Shown: positions 17,166-24,708 of the stretch, one piece after another
Layout: every line of letters begins with the position of its first letter
Position numbering within the stretch: position 1 is the first letter of the stretch
Origin: Deltaproteobacteria bacterium
GTDB lineage: Bacteria; Desulfobacterota; Deferrisomatia; Deferrisomatales; JACRMM01
Assembly (NCBI GenBank): GCA_016214985.1
Contig: JACRMM010000004.1
Location: 1 to 64,000, forward strand
Direction of reading: 5' to 3'
DNA length: 64,000 nt
Translations under genes and position numbers: made by a program
The notes under the pieces: model-generated
What the model saw: the letters and a program-made list of their open reading frames with translations, nothing else
What the model was told of the DNA's origin: nothing
Databases searched by the model: none

Positions 17166-17366
17166 CAGACCCCTCTTCGAGACGCTGCATGATGTGACCC
17201 GAGGCGACAACTACCTTGACACCCGCCGGTTGCGCCCATGAGAAAGGAAGGTCATTCGGGCTAGGCAAGGGCTATGGTCAATGCCTGTTTGGTGACGGGT
17301 GGTTTTGTGGGAGCGAACATCCCTTCCATGCCGACACACAAGGACCCGGGCGAGAGGAGGTTCGAC

Positions 17367-18299
17367 ATGAATCGCAATCTTATTGTTAGAAGTGCCCTGT
17401 GCCTCGCGGCCCTATTGGTCCAGATGGCCCTGCCCCCCATATCGCTAGCGGCGGGACCGCGTCAAACCAAGCAGAAAAACGCAGCGGGGACGAGCAGGGC
17501 AACTACGAAAGAAAGCCCGGATGGGGCAGGCCGCACCACCAAATTAGAGAAGATGGACTTTACCACACTGATTGCCAAATATGTCGATGGCGTAAAGAGT
17601 ATTTATGCTAAGTTGTGGGACATGAAGAAGGGGCAATATGAAACACAGCAGCAGTTCTTGGGGCGTGTTGAGGCAGAACAAGAATTGCTCGTGCCGGCAC
17701 TGTTGGATTACTATAAGGACAAGGCGCGCATGTACAACATAAGCGTCCCTGTTGTCAGTGTTGCGTATGAACCAGAGACAGGAGTTGCAACCATAGTCAT
17801 CAAGAGTGATAGCTTCCGAATTCCAGGGTCTAAGCTACACTGCGGCGGTGCGTATATGAGCTATTTGCAGCCTGCCATCGTCGTCCGAATGGATATGTCG
17901 AAAGAAGTGCCCGACTCCGGCGTGCGCGACGGCAACAGCTTTTTTGTCTCTATGGCCCGTGACTGCAATGGCGTCCGACCTGGGATTGCGGTTGGCCACT
18001 TGGATGGAAATCCCTATAGATTTCGACTTGAGCAAGCTGCTGCGATACGTTTGGACGTTCTAAACAACAAGGGTGTGCTTGAATTTACCATGGAATTGTC
18101 ATCTGAGCCCGTCAAAGGGTGTGGAATAATTAATGATGACAAGAAGTGTTTCGTCGGTCTAGTCGATGCTAGTCAAGTTCCTGTGCCTGCGGTCCTGCTA
18201 AGAAAGGCTGTGTGGCGCATCGGTCAGGATTCTATTGAATTATTCAATGGAGAGGGTCTTAGGATGTCAGGCAATGAAGAAAACTACGCGTGTTTCTGA
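17367..18299 (+). CDS. Uncharacterised secreted protein
   Basis: A 310-residue protein I do not recognise. ATG 17367 with AGAGGAGG about 7 nt upstream gives a clear signal peptide (MNRNLIVRSALCLAALLVQM...SLAAG). A Lys/Thr-rich low-complexity linker (about residues 28-60) precedes the mature domain, which has several Cys (two near LHCGGAY and DCNG, two near GCGIINDDKKCF). Codon use is much more AT-rich than the neighbours (TATGAT-, ATTATT-type codons), so it was probably acquired recently. No catalytic motif is visible. Confidence 0.75.
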   Translation: MNRNLIVRSALCLAALLVQMALPPISLAAGPRQTKQKNAAGTSRATTKESPDGAGRTTKLEKMDFTTLIAKYVDGVKSIYAKLWDMKKGQYETQQQFLGRVEAEQELLVPALLDYYKDKARMYNISVPVVSVAYEPETGVATIVIKSDSFRIPGSKLHCGGAYMSYLQPAIVVRMDMSKEVPDSGVRDGNSFFVSMARDCNGVRPGIAVGHLDGNPYRFRLEQAAAIRLDVLNNKGVLEFTMELSSEPVKGCGIINDDKKCFVGLVDASQVPVPAVLLRKAVWRIGQDSIELFNGEGLRMSGNEENYACF

Positions 18300-18492
18300 G
18301 CGGTAGTCTGCAAGAAGTAGAACCTGGAGCCCAGACCCATCTTCTACAGTACAAGCGCGAGAGCGTGGAGCAGACGGGGAAGCTCGCGCTCGAAGAACCT
18401 GCCCGGGACGTACCGCGGCCGGCACGCGGCCGATCGAGGTTCGCACCCGAAAGGGCGCCGAGTCCTCCCAGCCTGCGAATTGTCGCACCATC

Positions 18493-18515
18493 GGGGACGC
18501 TCGTGCGCAAGAGCG
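18493..18515 (+). repeat. REP-like palindrome, copy 1
   Basis: GGGGACGCTCGTGCGCAAGAGCG. CGCTC/GAGCG form a stem around GTGCGCAA, preceded by the GGGGAC head typical of REP-type elements moved by RAYT transposases. The same sequence is found at 18667 and, inverted, at 45795-45815 beside a RAYT-like remnant. Confidence 0.6.
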
Positions 18516-18666
18516 TTGCCTCTCCCCGCCTCGTTCCCCACCCCTTGGAGCCCCCCTCACCATTTCCCGACGCCATTCGGCCTTACGGTTCAGACCTGCC
18601 CACACCCCTGCGTCGCCGCAAACGGATTGCGGAAGCGAACGCCTCCGGGGCAGGCATAGAGGCATA

Positions 18667-18689
18667 GGGGACGCTCGTGCGCAAGAGCG
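18667..18689 (+). repeat. REP-like palindrome, copy 2
   Basis: Identical over 23 bases to the element at 18493-18515 and in the same orientation, 174 bp away. Paired REP elements are common, but here the two face the same way. Confidence 0.6.
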
Positions 18690-18831
18690 AAGGGCCCCAG
18701 CGGAATCGCAAACGGCCCTGGACGGGCATAGGGGACCCGCTCTCAGAGGAGGGGAGGGGACGTTGGCGACATTCGCGATTTACGGACGGTGAGCCGCATT
18801 TCTTGTCGCCACCGTATCTCTCCCCATTGCA

Positions 18832-19110
18832 GGTGCCGACCGATACCAGGGGATGGAACTCCGCGGATGCGGGGCCTGCCCGCACGAAGGAGAGCGCCGA
18901 GCGGCGTGGGTCGTCGAGGTTAGTGAACGGGGATGCCTTTGCTGACGATGAGCCGCGCAAGGCTCGCCCGCGGTGGGGTTGGAAGGAGTGAGGCGGGAAA
19001 CAGGTGAAGCTCAATGTCGTCGCCCGCAGCGCCCTGGACCTCGGCGACGATCTGGGCTCTCCCGCGGAGGTCCAAGTTCTTGGCACACGCGACGAAGGCC
19101 GCCAGGTCGG
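18832..19110 (+). repeat. Left copy of an approx. 280-bp direct duplication
   Basis: Aligns with 20546-20830 at high identity. Shared landmarks are CGGATGCGGGGC-TGCCCGCACGAAGG, GCCGAGCGGCGTGGGTCGTCGAGG and GTGAAGCTCAATGTCGTCGCCCGCAGCG. It contains the 3' half of an MNT nucleotidyltransferase gene (minus strand) and its downstream flank. The intact VapBC pair sits between the two copies. Confidence 0.7.
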
Positions 19111-19147
19111 CGTCTGCCCCTGTTGCAACAACCCGCCGTGCCCCCAA
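18920..19147 (-). pseudogene. MNT nucleotidyltransferase, 5'-truncated fragment
   Basis: The minus strand encodes AQIVAEVQGAAGDDIELHLFPASLLP and ASLARLIVSKGIPVH, nearly identical to the C-terminal half of the nucleotidyltransferase at 20634-20957. The upstream part with the catalytic GS...SDVD motif is replaced by unrelated sequence, so it cannot be active. It is part of the 280-bp duplication. Confidence 0.7.
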
Positions 19148-19277
19148 GAAAATACGAGACTACCAGCGTACCGACCGTGTCCGCACGAGGCGGCTGAAGG
19201 CGCGAAGGCCTTGCCGGATTCTCCCGAATGCCTCACGTTGCTCTTGGTGCCACATCGGTGTAGTCTGTCACCAGTCT

Positions 19278-19303
19278 ACAGATGCGCCATTTTGACCATC
19301 TGT
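19278..19303 (+). promoter_or_regulatory. Candidate VapB operator
   Basis: The perfect inverted repeat ACAGATG-N12-CATCTGT lies 19 nt before the AbrB-type antitoxin start. Its position suits autoregulation by the VapBC complex. No clear -10/-35 pair was assigned. Confidence 0.5.
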
Positions 19304-19321
19304 GCCACGCGAGGGTGTGCG

Positions 19322-19570
19322 ATGCTGTCCCCGGAACGGATCCAAATTCCCAAGAACGGCCGGTTCGTGATCCCTGCCGCGTATCGCAGAGCCCTGGGGC
19401 TTGAGGGGGGCGGCGAGGTCGTCCTTCGACTCCGGGAAGGCTGCCTCGAGCTCGAACCGGCGGCCTTGGCCCTGCAGCGGGCCCGGGAAGCTGTGCACAA
19501 GTATGCCCGGGGCCGCGATCTCGTAGCAGAGCTGCTCGACGAACGCCGCGAAGAGGCCGCCCATGACTGA
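19322..19570 (+). CDS. vapB: AbrB/MazE-type antitoxin (VapB)
   Basis: An 82-residue antitoxin with an N-terminal swapped-hairpin AbrB DNA-binding domain: RIQIPKNGRFVIPAAYRRALGLEGGGEVVLRL. The C-terminal half (RAREAVHKYARGRDLVAELLDERREEA) is a charged helix likely to wrap the toxin. The stop overlaps the vapC start by 8 nt, implying coupled translation. ATG 19322 follows a GAGG-containing leader and fits the family. Confidence 0.88.
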   Translation: MLSPERIQIPKNGRFVIPAAYRRALGLEGGGEVVLRLREGCLELEPAALALQRAREAVHKYARGRDLVAELLDERREEAAHD

Positions 19571-19967
19571 GGCCAGCGATGCTGCAACCACCTGGGTTTT
19601 CGATGCCTCGGCGATACTGGCCCTTCTTCAGAACGAACCCGGTGCCGGCGAGGTCGAGGCCCGGCTGCTCGGGGCGGTGATCTGCGCCGTCAACCTGAGC
19701 GAAGTGGTCGGCAAGTTGATGGATGTGGGCATGCCGGAGGAGGAGGCTCGACAGGCGGTCGATGCCCTGAGCCTCACCGTCATCCCCTTCGACGCCCCGC
19801 TGGCCTGGCAGACCGCTGCCCTGCGCCCGCGCACCCGTCGCTTCGGCTTGTCGCTGGGCGACCGGGCGTGTCTCGCTACGGGACTACTCCTTGGGCAGCC
19901 CGTCCTGGGCGCCGACAAGATCTGGGCTGAATTGGGGCTGCCGTTGGCGGTGGGGCTGATTCGCTGA
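19563..19967 (+). CDS. vapC: PIN-domain ribonuclease toxin (VapC)
   Basis: A 134-residue PIN-domain toxin. The acidic metal site is intact: D14 in VFDASAIL, Glu in CAVNLSEVVGKL (about residue 47), Asp in LSLGDRACLATG (about 100) and Asp in LGADKIWAEL (about 118). VapC toxins cleave tRNA or rRNA. The pair lies between the two copies of the 280-bp duplication, which could mediate its loss. Confidence 0.9.
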   Translation: MTEASDAATTWVFDASAILALLQNEPGAGEVEARLLGAVICAVNLSEVVGKLMDVGMPEEEARQAVDALSLTVIPFDAPLAWQTAALRPRTRRFGLSLGDRACLATGLLLGQPVLGADKIWAELGLPLAVGLIR

Positions 19968-20089
19968 GTGAGTGCACGAGGAGCGCGACGCCTGCAGGGC
20001 GTCTCCTCCACCCCGGGGGGCGAGACGATCAGGGGGGCAATGACCACGTGATGGGAGAGCCCGACCTCCCCGGCCGCAATCCCGAGAAA

Positions 20090-20262
20090 CAGGTCAAAGC
20101 CTCCCGGTTCCACCCATCCACGGCAAGCTCGGGCGCCGGAATCAGCTCAGGGGCCCGCTGGATTTCGTCAAGGATGGCGGGACCGCGCAGGTTCCGAACA
20201 AACCCAGCCGGATCGTTTCCTGCGAGGGCGAGGGTGGCGTAGCCGTCAGGGGTGCAAGGGTG
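20090..20262 (-). pseudogene. AAA ATPase (DUF4143-type) fragment
   Basis: The minus strand encodes GYATLALAGNDPAGFVRNLRG and PAILDEIQRAPELIPAPELAVDGWNR. This matches the region around the Walker B motif (ILDEIQ.AP.L) of the DUF4143-linked ATPases often found near toxin genes. The Walker A part upstream and the remaining two thirds are absent. It is a relic of about 55 codons. Confidence 0.6.
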
Positions 20263-20545
20263 CGCCTCGCGCTCCCTCACCACCGCCAGGGTAAGCGTTG
20301 TCCTGCCGTTCGAGGTGAACTTGCGGGGGTTCGACTCGCCCTTCTCCTTTGGATCGCACTCTGCCCGCGCACCCGGGGCCCAGAGTCATCGCGCGGGCTA
20401 TGCCCACCGCCGCGGCCCCACCGGCCCGCCCTGGTGGGAAGAGCCTACCCTCCGAACTTCATCTCCTCGCCGTACCGGGGGCATGCAAGTGGATTGAAGA
20501 GAACGCACGCCGGTTATGGTCATCGGCTGGGAAGCGCAGGGAACA

Positions 20546-20830
20546 GGTGCCGAGCGGCACCCGGCGACGGAACTCGGCGGATGCGGGGCGTGCCCGCACG
20601 AAGGCGCGCGCCGAGCGGCGTGGGTCGTCGAGGTCATTGAACGGGGATGCCTTTGCTGACGATGAGCCGCGCAAGGCTCGCCCGCGGTGGGGTCGGAAGG
20701 AGTGAGGCGGGAAACAGGTGAAGCTCAATGTCGTCGCCCGCAGCGCCCTGGACCTCGGCGACGATCTGGGCTCTCTTGCGGAGGTCCCAATTCTCCGCAC
20801 CTACGACGAAGGCCGCCACGTCGACGTCGC
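20546..20830 (+). repeat. Right copy of the approx. 280-bp direct duplication
   Basis: The counterpart of 18832-19110. This copy carries the intact end of the MNT gene and is probably the source. The copies differ by scattered substitutions, so the event is not very recent. Confidence 0.7.
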
Positions 20831-20957
20831 TGTGCTCCTCCGGCTCCCCCCAGACCTGCGATCCGAAGACGTAGGTCGCCTCGACCAAGGCAAACGCACC
20901 CACCACGGCAACTGCTCGTCGAATACGGGTCATCATCAAGTCAGGGATTCGAGCCAC
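20634..20957 (-). CDS. MNT-type minimal nucleotidyltransferase
   Basis: A 107-residue protein with the nucleotidyltransferase signature GSQVWGEPEEHSDVDVAAFV (G-S then D-x-D) at about residues 32-51. Such MntA proteins act as antitoxins that adenylylate HEPN ribonucleases. Upstream on the same strand, overlapping by 22 nt, lies what looks like the end of a HEPN gene. This is the usual HEPN-MNT overlap, but the HEPN partner is damaged. The start may be one of the clustered Met codons near residues 8-9. Confidence 0.75.
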   Translation of the reverse strand: MARIPDLMMTRIRRAVAVVGAFALVEATYVFGSQVWGEPEEHSDVDVAAFVVGAENWDLRKRAQIVAEVQGAAGDDIELHLFPASLLPTPPRASLARLIVSKGIPVQ

Positions 20958-21139
20958 TCGAGCACCTCTCGTGTCTGATCCAAGACCTCTTGTGCAAGCC
21001 CTCGAGTCGCGGAGCGGGAGAGGGAGTCCAATTCGTCCGGGGACTGCCGACGGGACGTAAGGGGACTGCCGACGGGACGTAAGTGAATCCGAGAAATTCC
21101 TTGTGACGCCTCCTCCACGGGGCAGTCCTCACCCTTCAC
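20936..21139 (-). pseudogene. HEPN-domain toxin, C-terminal remnant
   Basis: The end of this minus-strand frame (SPDELDSLSRSATRGLAQEV and REVLEWLESLT) resembles the final helix of HEPN-domain proteins paired with MNT antitoxins. The catalytic R-X4-6-H region is missing. A 22-bp tandem duplication (21039-21082) inside the frame shifts reading and may be the lesion that broke the gene. The assignment is tentative. Confidence 0.45.
21039..21082 (+). repeat. 22-bp perfect tandem duplication
   Basis: GGGGACTGCCGACGGGACGTAA is present twice, end to end (21039-21060, 21061-21082). The unit length is not a multiple of three, so within a gene it causes a frameshift. It falls inside the HEPN-like remnant. 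Confidence 0.85.
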
Positions 21140-21155
21140 GACGGAGACCCTTTGG

Positions 21156-21184
21156 TTGACCGAGTCCTGGGCCTGGTTTACTGT
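21156..21184 (+). promoter_or_regulatory. Sigma-70-type promoter before the Phd remnant
   Basis: TTGACC (21156-21161), a 17-nt spacer and TACTGT (21179-21184) lie 36 nt before a GTG start that has AGGAGG in front of it. It probably once drove a phd-type TA operon and now drives the SnoaL-like gene. Confidence 0.55.
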
Positions 21185-21219
21185 CGGTTCAACAAGGTGA
21201 CCGGGGCAGGAGGACGATC

Positions 21220-21300
21220 GTGGACACCGTGGTAACCGTTCACGACGCGAAGACCCACTTCTCCAAGTTGCTCGCGCGGGTGGAGACCTCTACGGGAGGA
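21220..21300 (+). pseudogene. Phd/YefM-type antitoxin, N-terminal remnant
   Basis: From GTG 21220 (AGGAGG just upstream) the frame reads MDTVVTVHDAKTHFSKLLARVE, the typical start of prevent-host-death antitoxins (MKTVTVHEAKTHLSRLLARVE-like). Homology stops at about residue 24 and the frame runs into the next gene in a different frame. The antitoxin body and toxin have been deleted and replaced by the SnoaL-like gene. Confidence 0.65.
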
Positions 21301-21307
21301 GGAACGG

Positions 21308-21721
21308 ATGCTCAACCGGACGGAGATTCTGGAGGCCCTCTCCCGGTGGTACGACGCCTGGAACGCGCACGACTTCGAAGCCGTGATGGCGCTCTTCCAC
21401 GACCAAGTGGTGTTCGAGAACTGGACCGGCGGCAAGGCCGAAGGGAAGGTCGCCCTGCGTGCGGCCTGGGGCGGGTGGTTCGCCGACCACGGGGAGTTCC
21501 GCTTCGACGAAGAGGACACCTTCGTCGACGAAGCGGCCCAGAAGGCCTTGTATCGCTGGACCCTGCGGTGGCCGAGCCGCGAGCCCGGCCGCGAGGGGCA
21601 GCCCGAGGTGCGCTGCGGCGTGGACGTGCTCCACTTTGAGGGCGGAAAGATTGTCCGCAAGCTCACCTACTCGAAGACGACGCTGGAGATCGGTGGGGTT
21701 CGCGTACGCCTGCGGTCGTAG
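21308..21721 (+). CDS. SnoaL/NTF2-like protein
   Basis: A 137-residue NTF2-fold protein: EALSRWYDAWNAHDFEAVMALFHDQVVFENWTGG is the usual first half and GVDVLHFEGGKIVRKLTYSK the last strand pair. Such proteins range from polyketide cyclases to non-enzymatic ligand binders; no specific active site can be assigned. A GGAGGAGG ribosome-binding sequence precedes ATG 21308. It sits on the leader of a deleted Phd antitoxin and so may have inherited its promoter. Confidence 0.75.
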   Translation: MLNRTEILEALSRWYDAWNAHDFEAVMALFHDQVVFENWTGGKAEGKVALRAAWGGWFADHGEFRFDEEDTFVDEAAQKALYRWTLRWPSREPGREGQPEVRCGVDVLHFEGGKIVRKLTYSKTTLEIGGVRVRLRS

Positions 21722-21747
21722 ATCCCACCGGCGAGGGGAGGCGCTCC

Positions 21748-21972
21748 ATGCCCAACATCACCCTGTCGATCGACGACGAGCTGCTCCGCGCCGGAAGGCA
21801 GTACGCTCAGGCCCACGACGAGACCCTCAACGGCCTGGTGAGGAAGCTCCTCGCGCAGACGGTCTCGAACGGCGACAGCCGTTGGCTCGACGAGTGCTTC
21901 GCGATGATGGATCGAGCCCAGGCCCACTCCGGCGGCAAGCCCTGGAACCGAGAAGACTTGTACGATGTCTAA
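21748..21972 (+). CDS. Ribbon-helix-helix antitoxin (VapB-type)
   Basis: A 74-residue antitoxin starting MPNITLSIDDELLRAGRQYA, a typical RHH DNA-binding N terminus, followed by NGLVRKLLAQTV. The tail (SGGKPWNREDLYDV) is the usual toxin-binding end of this VapB group. GAGGCG precedes the ATG. The stop overlaps the start of the PIN-domain gene by 8 nt. Confidence 0.85.
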   Translation: MPNITLSIDDELLRAGRQYAQAHDETLNGLVRKLLAQTVSNGDSRWLDECFAMMDRAQAHSGGKPWNREDLYDV

Positions 21973-22369
21973 AGTGTTCCTGGACACCAACGTGCTCGTC
22001 TACGCCCTGGACGGGGACGCGGGGGAGAAGTAGATGATCGCGCGGCGGCTTCTTCGCGACGTGGCACGAACCGGGGTCGTGTCGATCCAGGTGCTCCAGG
22101 AGTTCTACGTCGTCGCCACGCGGAAGTTGGGTGTTGCACCCCCCCTGGCCAAATCGGTGCTCCACTCCCTCCGGCATTTCGAGACGGTGACGGTGGCCGC
22201 CGACCTGATCGAACAGGCCGCGGACTGCAGCGCGGTTCACCAGCTCTCGTTCTGGGACGCGCTGGTCATGGTCGCGGCCGAGAGCGCCCGGGGTTCGGAG
22301 CGGTGGACCGAGAATTTGAACCCTGGTCAGGTGGTCCGGGGCGTCAACGTGGCCAATCCCTTCGAGTGA
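21965..22369 (+). pseudogene. PIN-domain toxin (VapC) interrupted by an amber codon
   Basis: The frame from ATG 21965 starts MSKVFLDTNVLVYALDGDAGEK and meets TAG at 22031-22033, then continues open with ATG 22034 to TGA 22367-22369. The downstream part contains FWDALVMVAAE and other PIN features. A single C-to-T change in a CAG codon would explain the stop. A protein restarted at 22034 lacks the first catalytic Asp (D7) and should be inactive. The antitoxin upstream is intact. Confidence 0.8.
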
Positions 22370-23004
22370 CGACGGGCGTGACGACCCTGGCGCTTCTCTC
22401 CCAGGGGGTGCTCCTGGGCCTCTCGGCCGGCGCGGCGCCCGGGCCGCTTCTGGCCCTCGTGGTGTCCCAGACGGTCCGACACGGCGCGGCGGAGGGCGTC
22501 AAGGCCGCACTGGCCCCCCTGGTCACCGACCTCCCCATCATCCTGGGGGTGACCTTCCTCCTCTCCCGGGTGGCGGACGCCCGGGGCATCCTCGGGACCG
22601 TCACCGTGGCGGGGGCCGCCTTCGTGGCGTTTCTGGCGTGGGAGAGCTTCCGCGCGCCGCCGCTGCCGACGGGCGTCGAGGCCGGGGAGGCCCGCTCCGT
22701 GAGCCGGGGGGCCGCGGTCAATGCCCTCAGCCCCCACCCCTACCTCTTCTGGGCCGCCGTCGGCGGCCCCCTCCTGGTCCGGGCGTGGTCGGAGGACCGC
22801 CCGGGCGCCGCGGCCTTCCTGGCCGGATTCTACGTCTGTCTGGTTGGCTCCAAGGTCGCCGTGGCGCTCCTGGTCGGGCAGACTCGGCGCTTCCTGACGG
22901 GGCGCCTCTACCGGGGCATCCTCCGGGGCCTCGGCGCGCTGCTGCTCCTGTTTTCGGGCCGCCTGCTCTGGGACGGCGTCGCACTGCTCGCGTCCCGGCA
23001 CTAG
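22366..23004 (+). CDS. LysE-family amino-acid exporter
   Basis: A 212-residue inner-membrane protein of the LysE/RhtB type with about six hydrophobic segments. The family start GVLLGLSAGAAPGPLLALVVSQTVRHG (proline-rich first span) and the NALSPHPYLFWAAVGGP motif near residue 125 are clear. GTG 22366 overlaps the stop of the broken vapC; GTG 22378 is an alternative. The substrate cannot be read from sequence. Confidence 0.85.
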   Translation: MTTGVTTLALLSQGVLLGLSAGAAPGPLLALVVSQTVRHGAAEGVKAALAPLVTDLPIILGVTFLLSRVADARGILGTVTVAGAAFVAFLAWESFRAPPLPTGVEAGEARSVSRGAAVNALSPHPYLFWAAVGGPLLVRAWSEDRPGAAAFLAGFYVCLVGSKVAVALLVGQTRRFLTGRLYRGILRGLGALLLLFSGRLLWDGVALLASRH

Positions 23005-23073
23005 GGTGGGGCGGGGAGCTCGTGCGGGCGGTTCCTTGACCTCTCCCCTCTCCCTCCCCGACAATGGCTTCCC

Positions 23074-23838
23074 ATGGCGGCGGTGATCGAGAACGGGCTC
23101 TTCCGGGTCCTGCGGAACCGGGTGGGCCGGGCGATCCAAGAGTTTCAGCTCCTGGAGGAGGGCGACCGGGTCCTGGTGGCGCTCTCGGGCGGCAAGGACT
23201 CGTGGACGCTCCTGCACGTGCTTGACGCGCTGCGCCGGCGGGCGCCGGTGCGCTACGAGCTCGTGGCCGCGACGATCGACCCAGGCTTCCCCGGGTTCGA
23301 CGCCGATGCGATCGCGGCGCACTGCACCGAGGCTGGCTTTGCCTTCGTGTGCGAGCGCACCGAGATGAGCGAGATCCTGCGCGTGAAGGCCGACCCTCGG
23401 AAGAACCCCTGTGCCCTGTGCGCGCGGCTGCGGCGCGGCGCGCTCTACAACCTCGCGGAGCGACTCGGCTGCACCAAGATCGCGTTGGGCCACCACCTGG
23501 ACGACGTGCTGGAGACGCTTCTCCTGAACCAGTTCTACGGGGGCACCCTGGGGGCCATGGCGCCGAAGCTCCTCTCCGACGACCGCCGAAACACGGTGAT
23601 CCGGCCGCTCGTGTATGTCGACGAGAAGCAGACCGCCTCCTTTGCCCGCCGAAACGGCTTCCCGCTCGTGGCGTGCTCGTGCCCTGCGACGGCGCGGCCC
23701 GACGGGAAGAGGGTCCGGGTGAAGGCCCTCGTGGCGGCGCTCGAGCGGGAGGACCGGCGCATCAAGCGCTCTCTGCTGCGCAGCCTCAGCAACGTGCAGC
23801 CGCGCCACCTCATGGACCGGAGGCTTTGGGTCGATTGA
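23074..23838 (+). CDS. ttcA: tRNA 2-thiocytidine synthetase TtcA
   Basis: A 254-residue PP-loop ATPase that thiolates C32 of certain tRNAs. The SGGKDS ATP-binding loop is at residues 38-43. Iron-sulfur ligands C113 and C116 (PCALC) and a third Cys in ACSCPAT (near 205) match TtcA. GHHLDDVLETLLLNQFYGG is the family signature. ATG 23074 follows a short intergenic gap. The next gene starts inside its stop codon. Confidence 0.9.
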   Translation: MAAVIENGLFRVLRNRVGRAIQEFQLLEEGDRVLVALSGGKDSWTLLHVLDALRRRAPVRYELVAATIDPGFPGFDADAIAAHCTEAGFAFVCERTEMSEILRVKADPRKNPCALCARLRRGALYNLAERLGCTKIALGHHLDDVLETLLLNQFYGGTLGAMAPKLLSDDRRNTVIRPLVYVDEKQTASFARRNGFPLVACSCPATARPDGKRVRVKALVAALEREDRRIKRSLLRSLSNVQPRHLMDRRLWVD

Positions 23839-24143
23839 TAGATGACGTCTTCTTCCTTCCGGAGGCGAGCGACGAGCAGATCGCCCGCGAGAAGGCCAAG
23901 GCCCGCGAGCTCCGCCGGTCCCAGTGGTGGAAGCGACGGCGGTCCTCCGGCGTCTGCCACTACTGCGGCCGTCGGTTCCCCGCGCGCGAGCTCACGATGG
24001 ACCACCTCGTCCCGCTGATCCGGGGTGGCCGGTCGGTGAAGAGCAACGTTGTCCCGGCGTGTGGCGAGTGCAACGCGAAGAAGAAGTATCTCCTGCCGAT
24101 CGAGTGGGACGAGTACTTGGAGAAGCTACAGGCGGAGGAGTAG
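23835..24143 (+). CDS. HNH endonuclease
   Basis: A 102-residue HNH nuclease. The HNH fold has paired Cys for zinc (CHYCG near residue 36 and CGECNAKK near 76) with the catalytic ELTMDHLVPLIRGG between them (His in DH). The start TTG 23835 overlaps the ttcA TGA and has GGAGG 11 nt upstream, implying translational coupling to ttcA. HNH proteins of this size occur as free-standing genes of unknown job; no intron or phage lies next to it. Confidence 0.82.
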   Translation: MIDDVFFLPEASDEQIAREKAKARELRRSQWWKRRRSSGVCHYCGRRFPARELTMDHLVPLIRGGRSVKSNVVPACGECNAKKKYLLPIEWDEYLEKLQAEE

Positions 24144-24174
24144 GGGGCGAGCTCCCCCTGGCCACGGAGGGCCC

Positions 24175-24507
24175 ATGGAGAAGCGACGATCGCGGCGTCA
24201 TCGGGTGCGCATCGGTGTGCGCGTGGAGCCGGGAATGGTGGCCTCGTCCACGGCCGACGTGAGCGCCACCGGCCTGTTCCTGCGGTCGGCCCGGGTCTTG
24301 GCGCCGGGTACGCCCGTCTCCCTTGCCCTGCTCACCCCCTTCGGACCTGCCTGGGCCGAGGGGGTGGTCCGGTGGGGCAAGCGGGTCCCGCAGGGCCTTC
24401 TTCCCTACACGCGCGGCGGCATCGGCATCGAGTTCACCCGCCTGTCCCCCGAGCTCGCCCGATACCTTCAGGGACTCTCCGGAGAGGTCGTCGCTTCGGT
24501 CTCCTGA
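24175..24507 (+). CDS. PilZ-domain protein
   Basis: A 110-residue stand-alone PilZ protein that should bind cyclic di-GMP: the N-terminal RRSRRHR (RxxxR-type motif) at residues 4-10 and DVSATGLFLRS ([D/N]xSxxG) near 29 are both present, followed by the beta-barrel VRWGKRVP and GIGIEFTRLS. It is one of several second-messenger proteins in the window (see the MshEN protein at 60669). ATG 24175 follows GGAGG. Confidence 0.85.
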   Translation: MEKRRSRRHRVRIGVRVEPGMVASSTADVSATGLFLRSARVLAPGTPVSLALLTPFGPAWAEGVVRWGKRVPQGLLPYTRGGIGIEFTRLSPELARYLQGLSGEVVASVS

Positions 24508-24708
24508 TCGGGCGAGGTGCACGGAGCCTGGTGAAGAAGCCGTGGATCGGGTTGGGTGCTGCGGCGCCGAAGGGTGAGCGGGTCCGAGCGCTTCCCCGCT
24601 GCCCGCTTCGGCAATCGTGACCCTTGGTTTCAGCTTTTCCCCACTCCTCACCTGTGTTAGCGTTCAAGTGCCTTGAACGCCCTAGAATCCCTCGCCGGAG
24701 GTTGCTCC

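Larger units (their letters stand above)
18300..19277 (+). other. Gene-poor stretch with repeat debris
   Basis: Nearly 1 kb without a convincing gene. It holds two REP-like palindromes (18493-18515, 18667-18689), one half of a roughly 280-bp direct duplication (18832-19110) and a decayed nucleotidyltransferase fragment on the minus strand. Open frames here show no recognisable domain and look like chance frames of GC-rich DNA. Confidence 0.6.
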
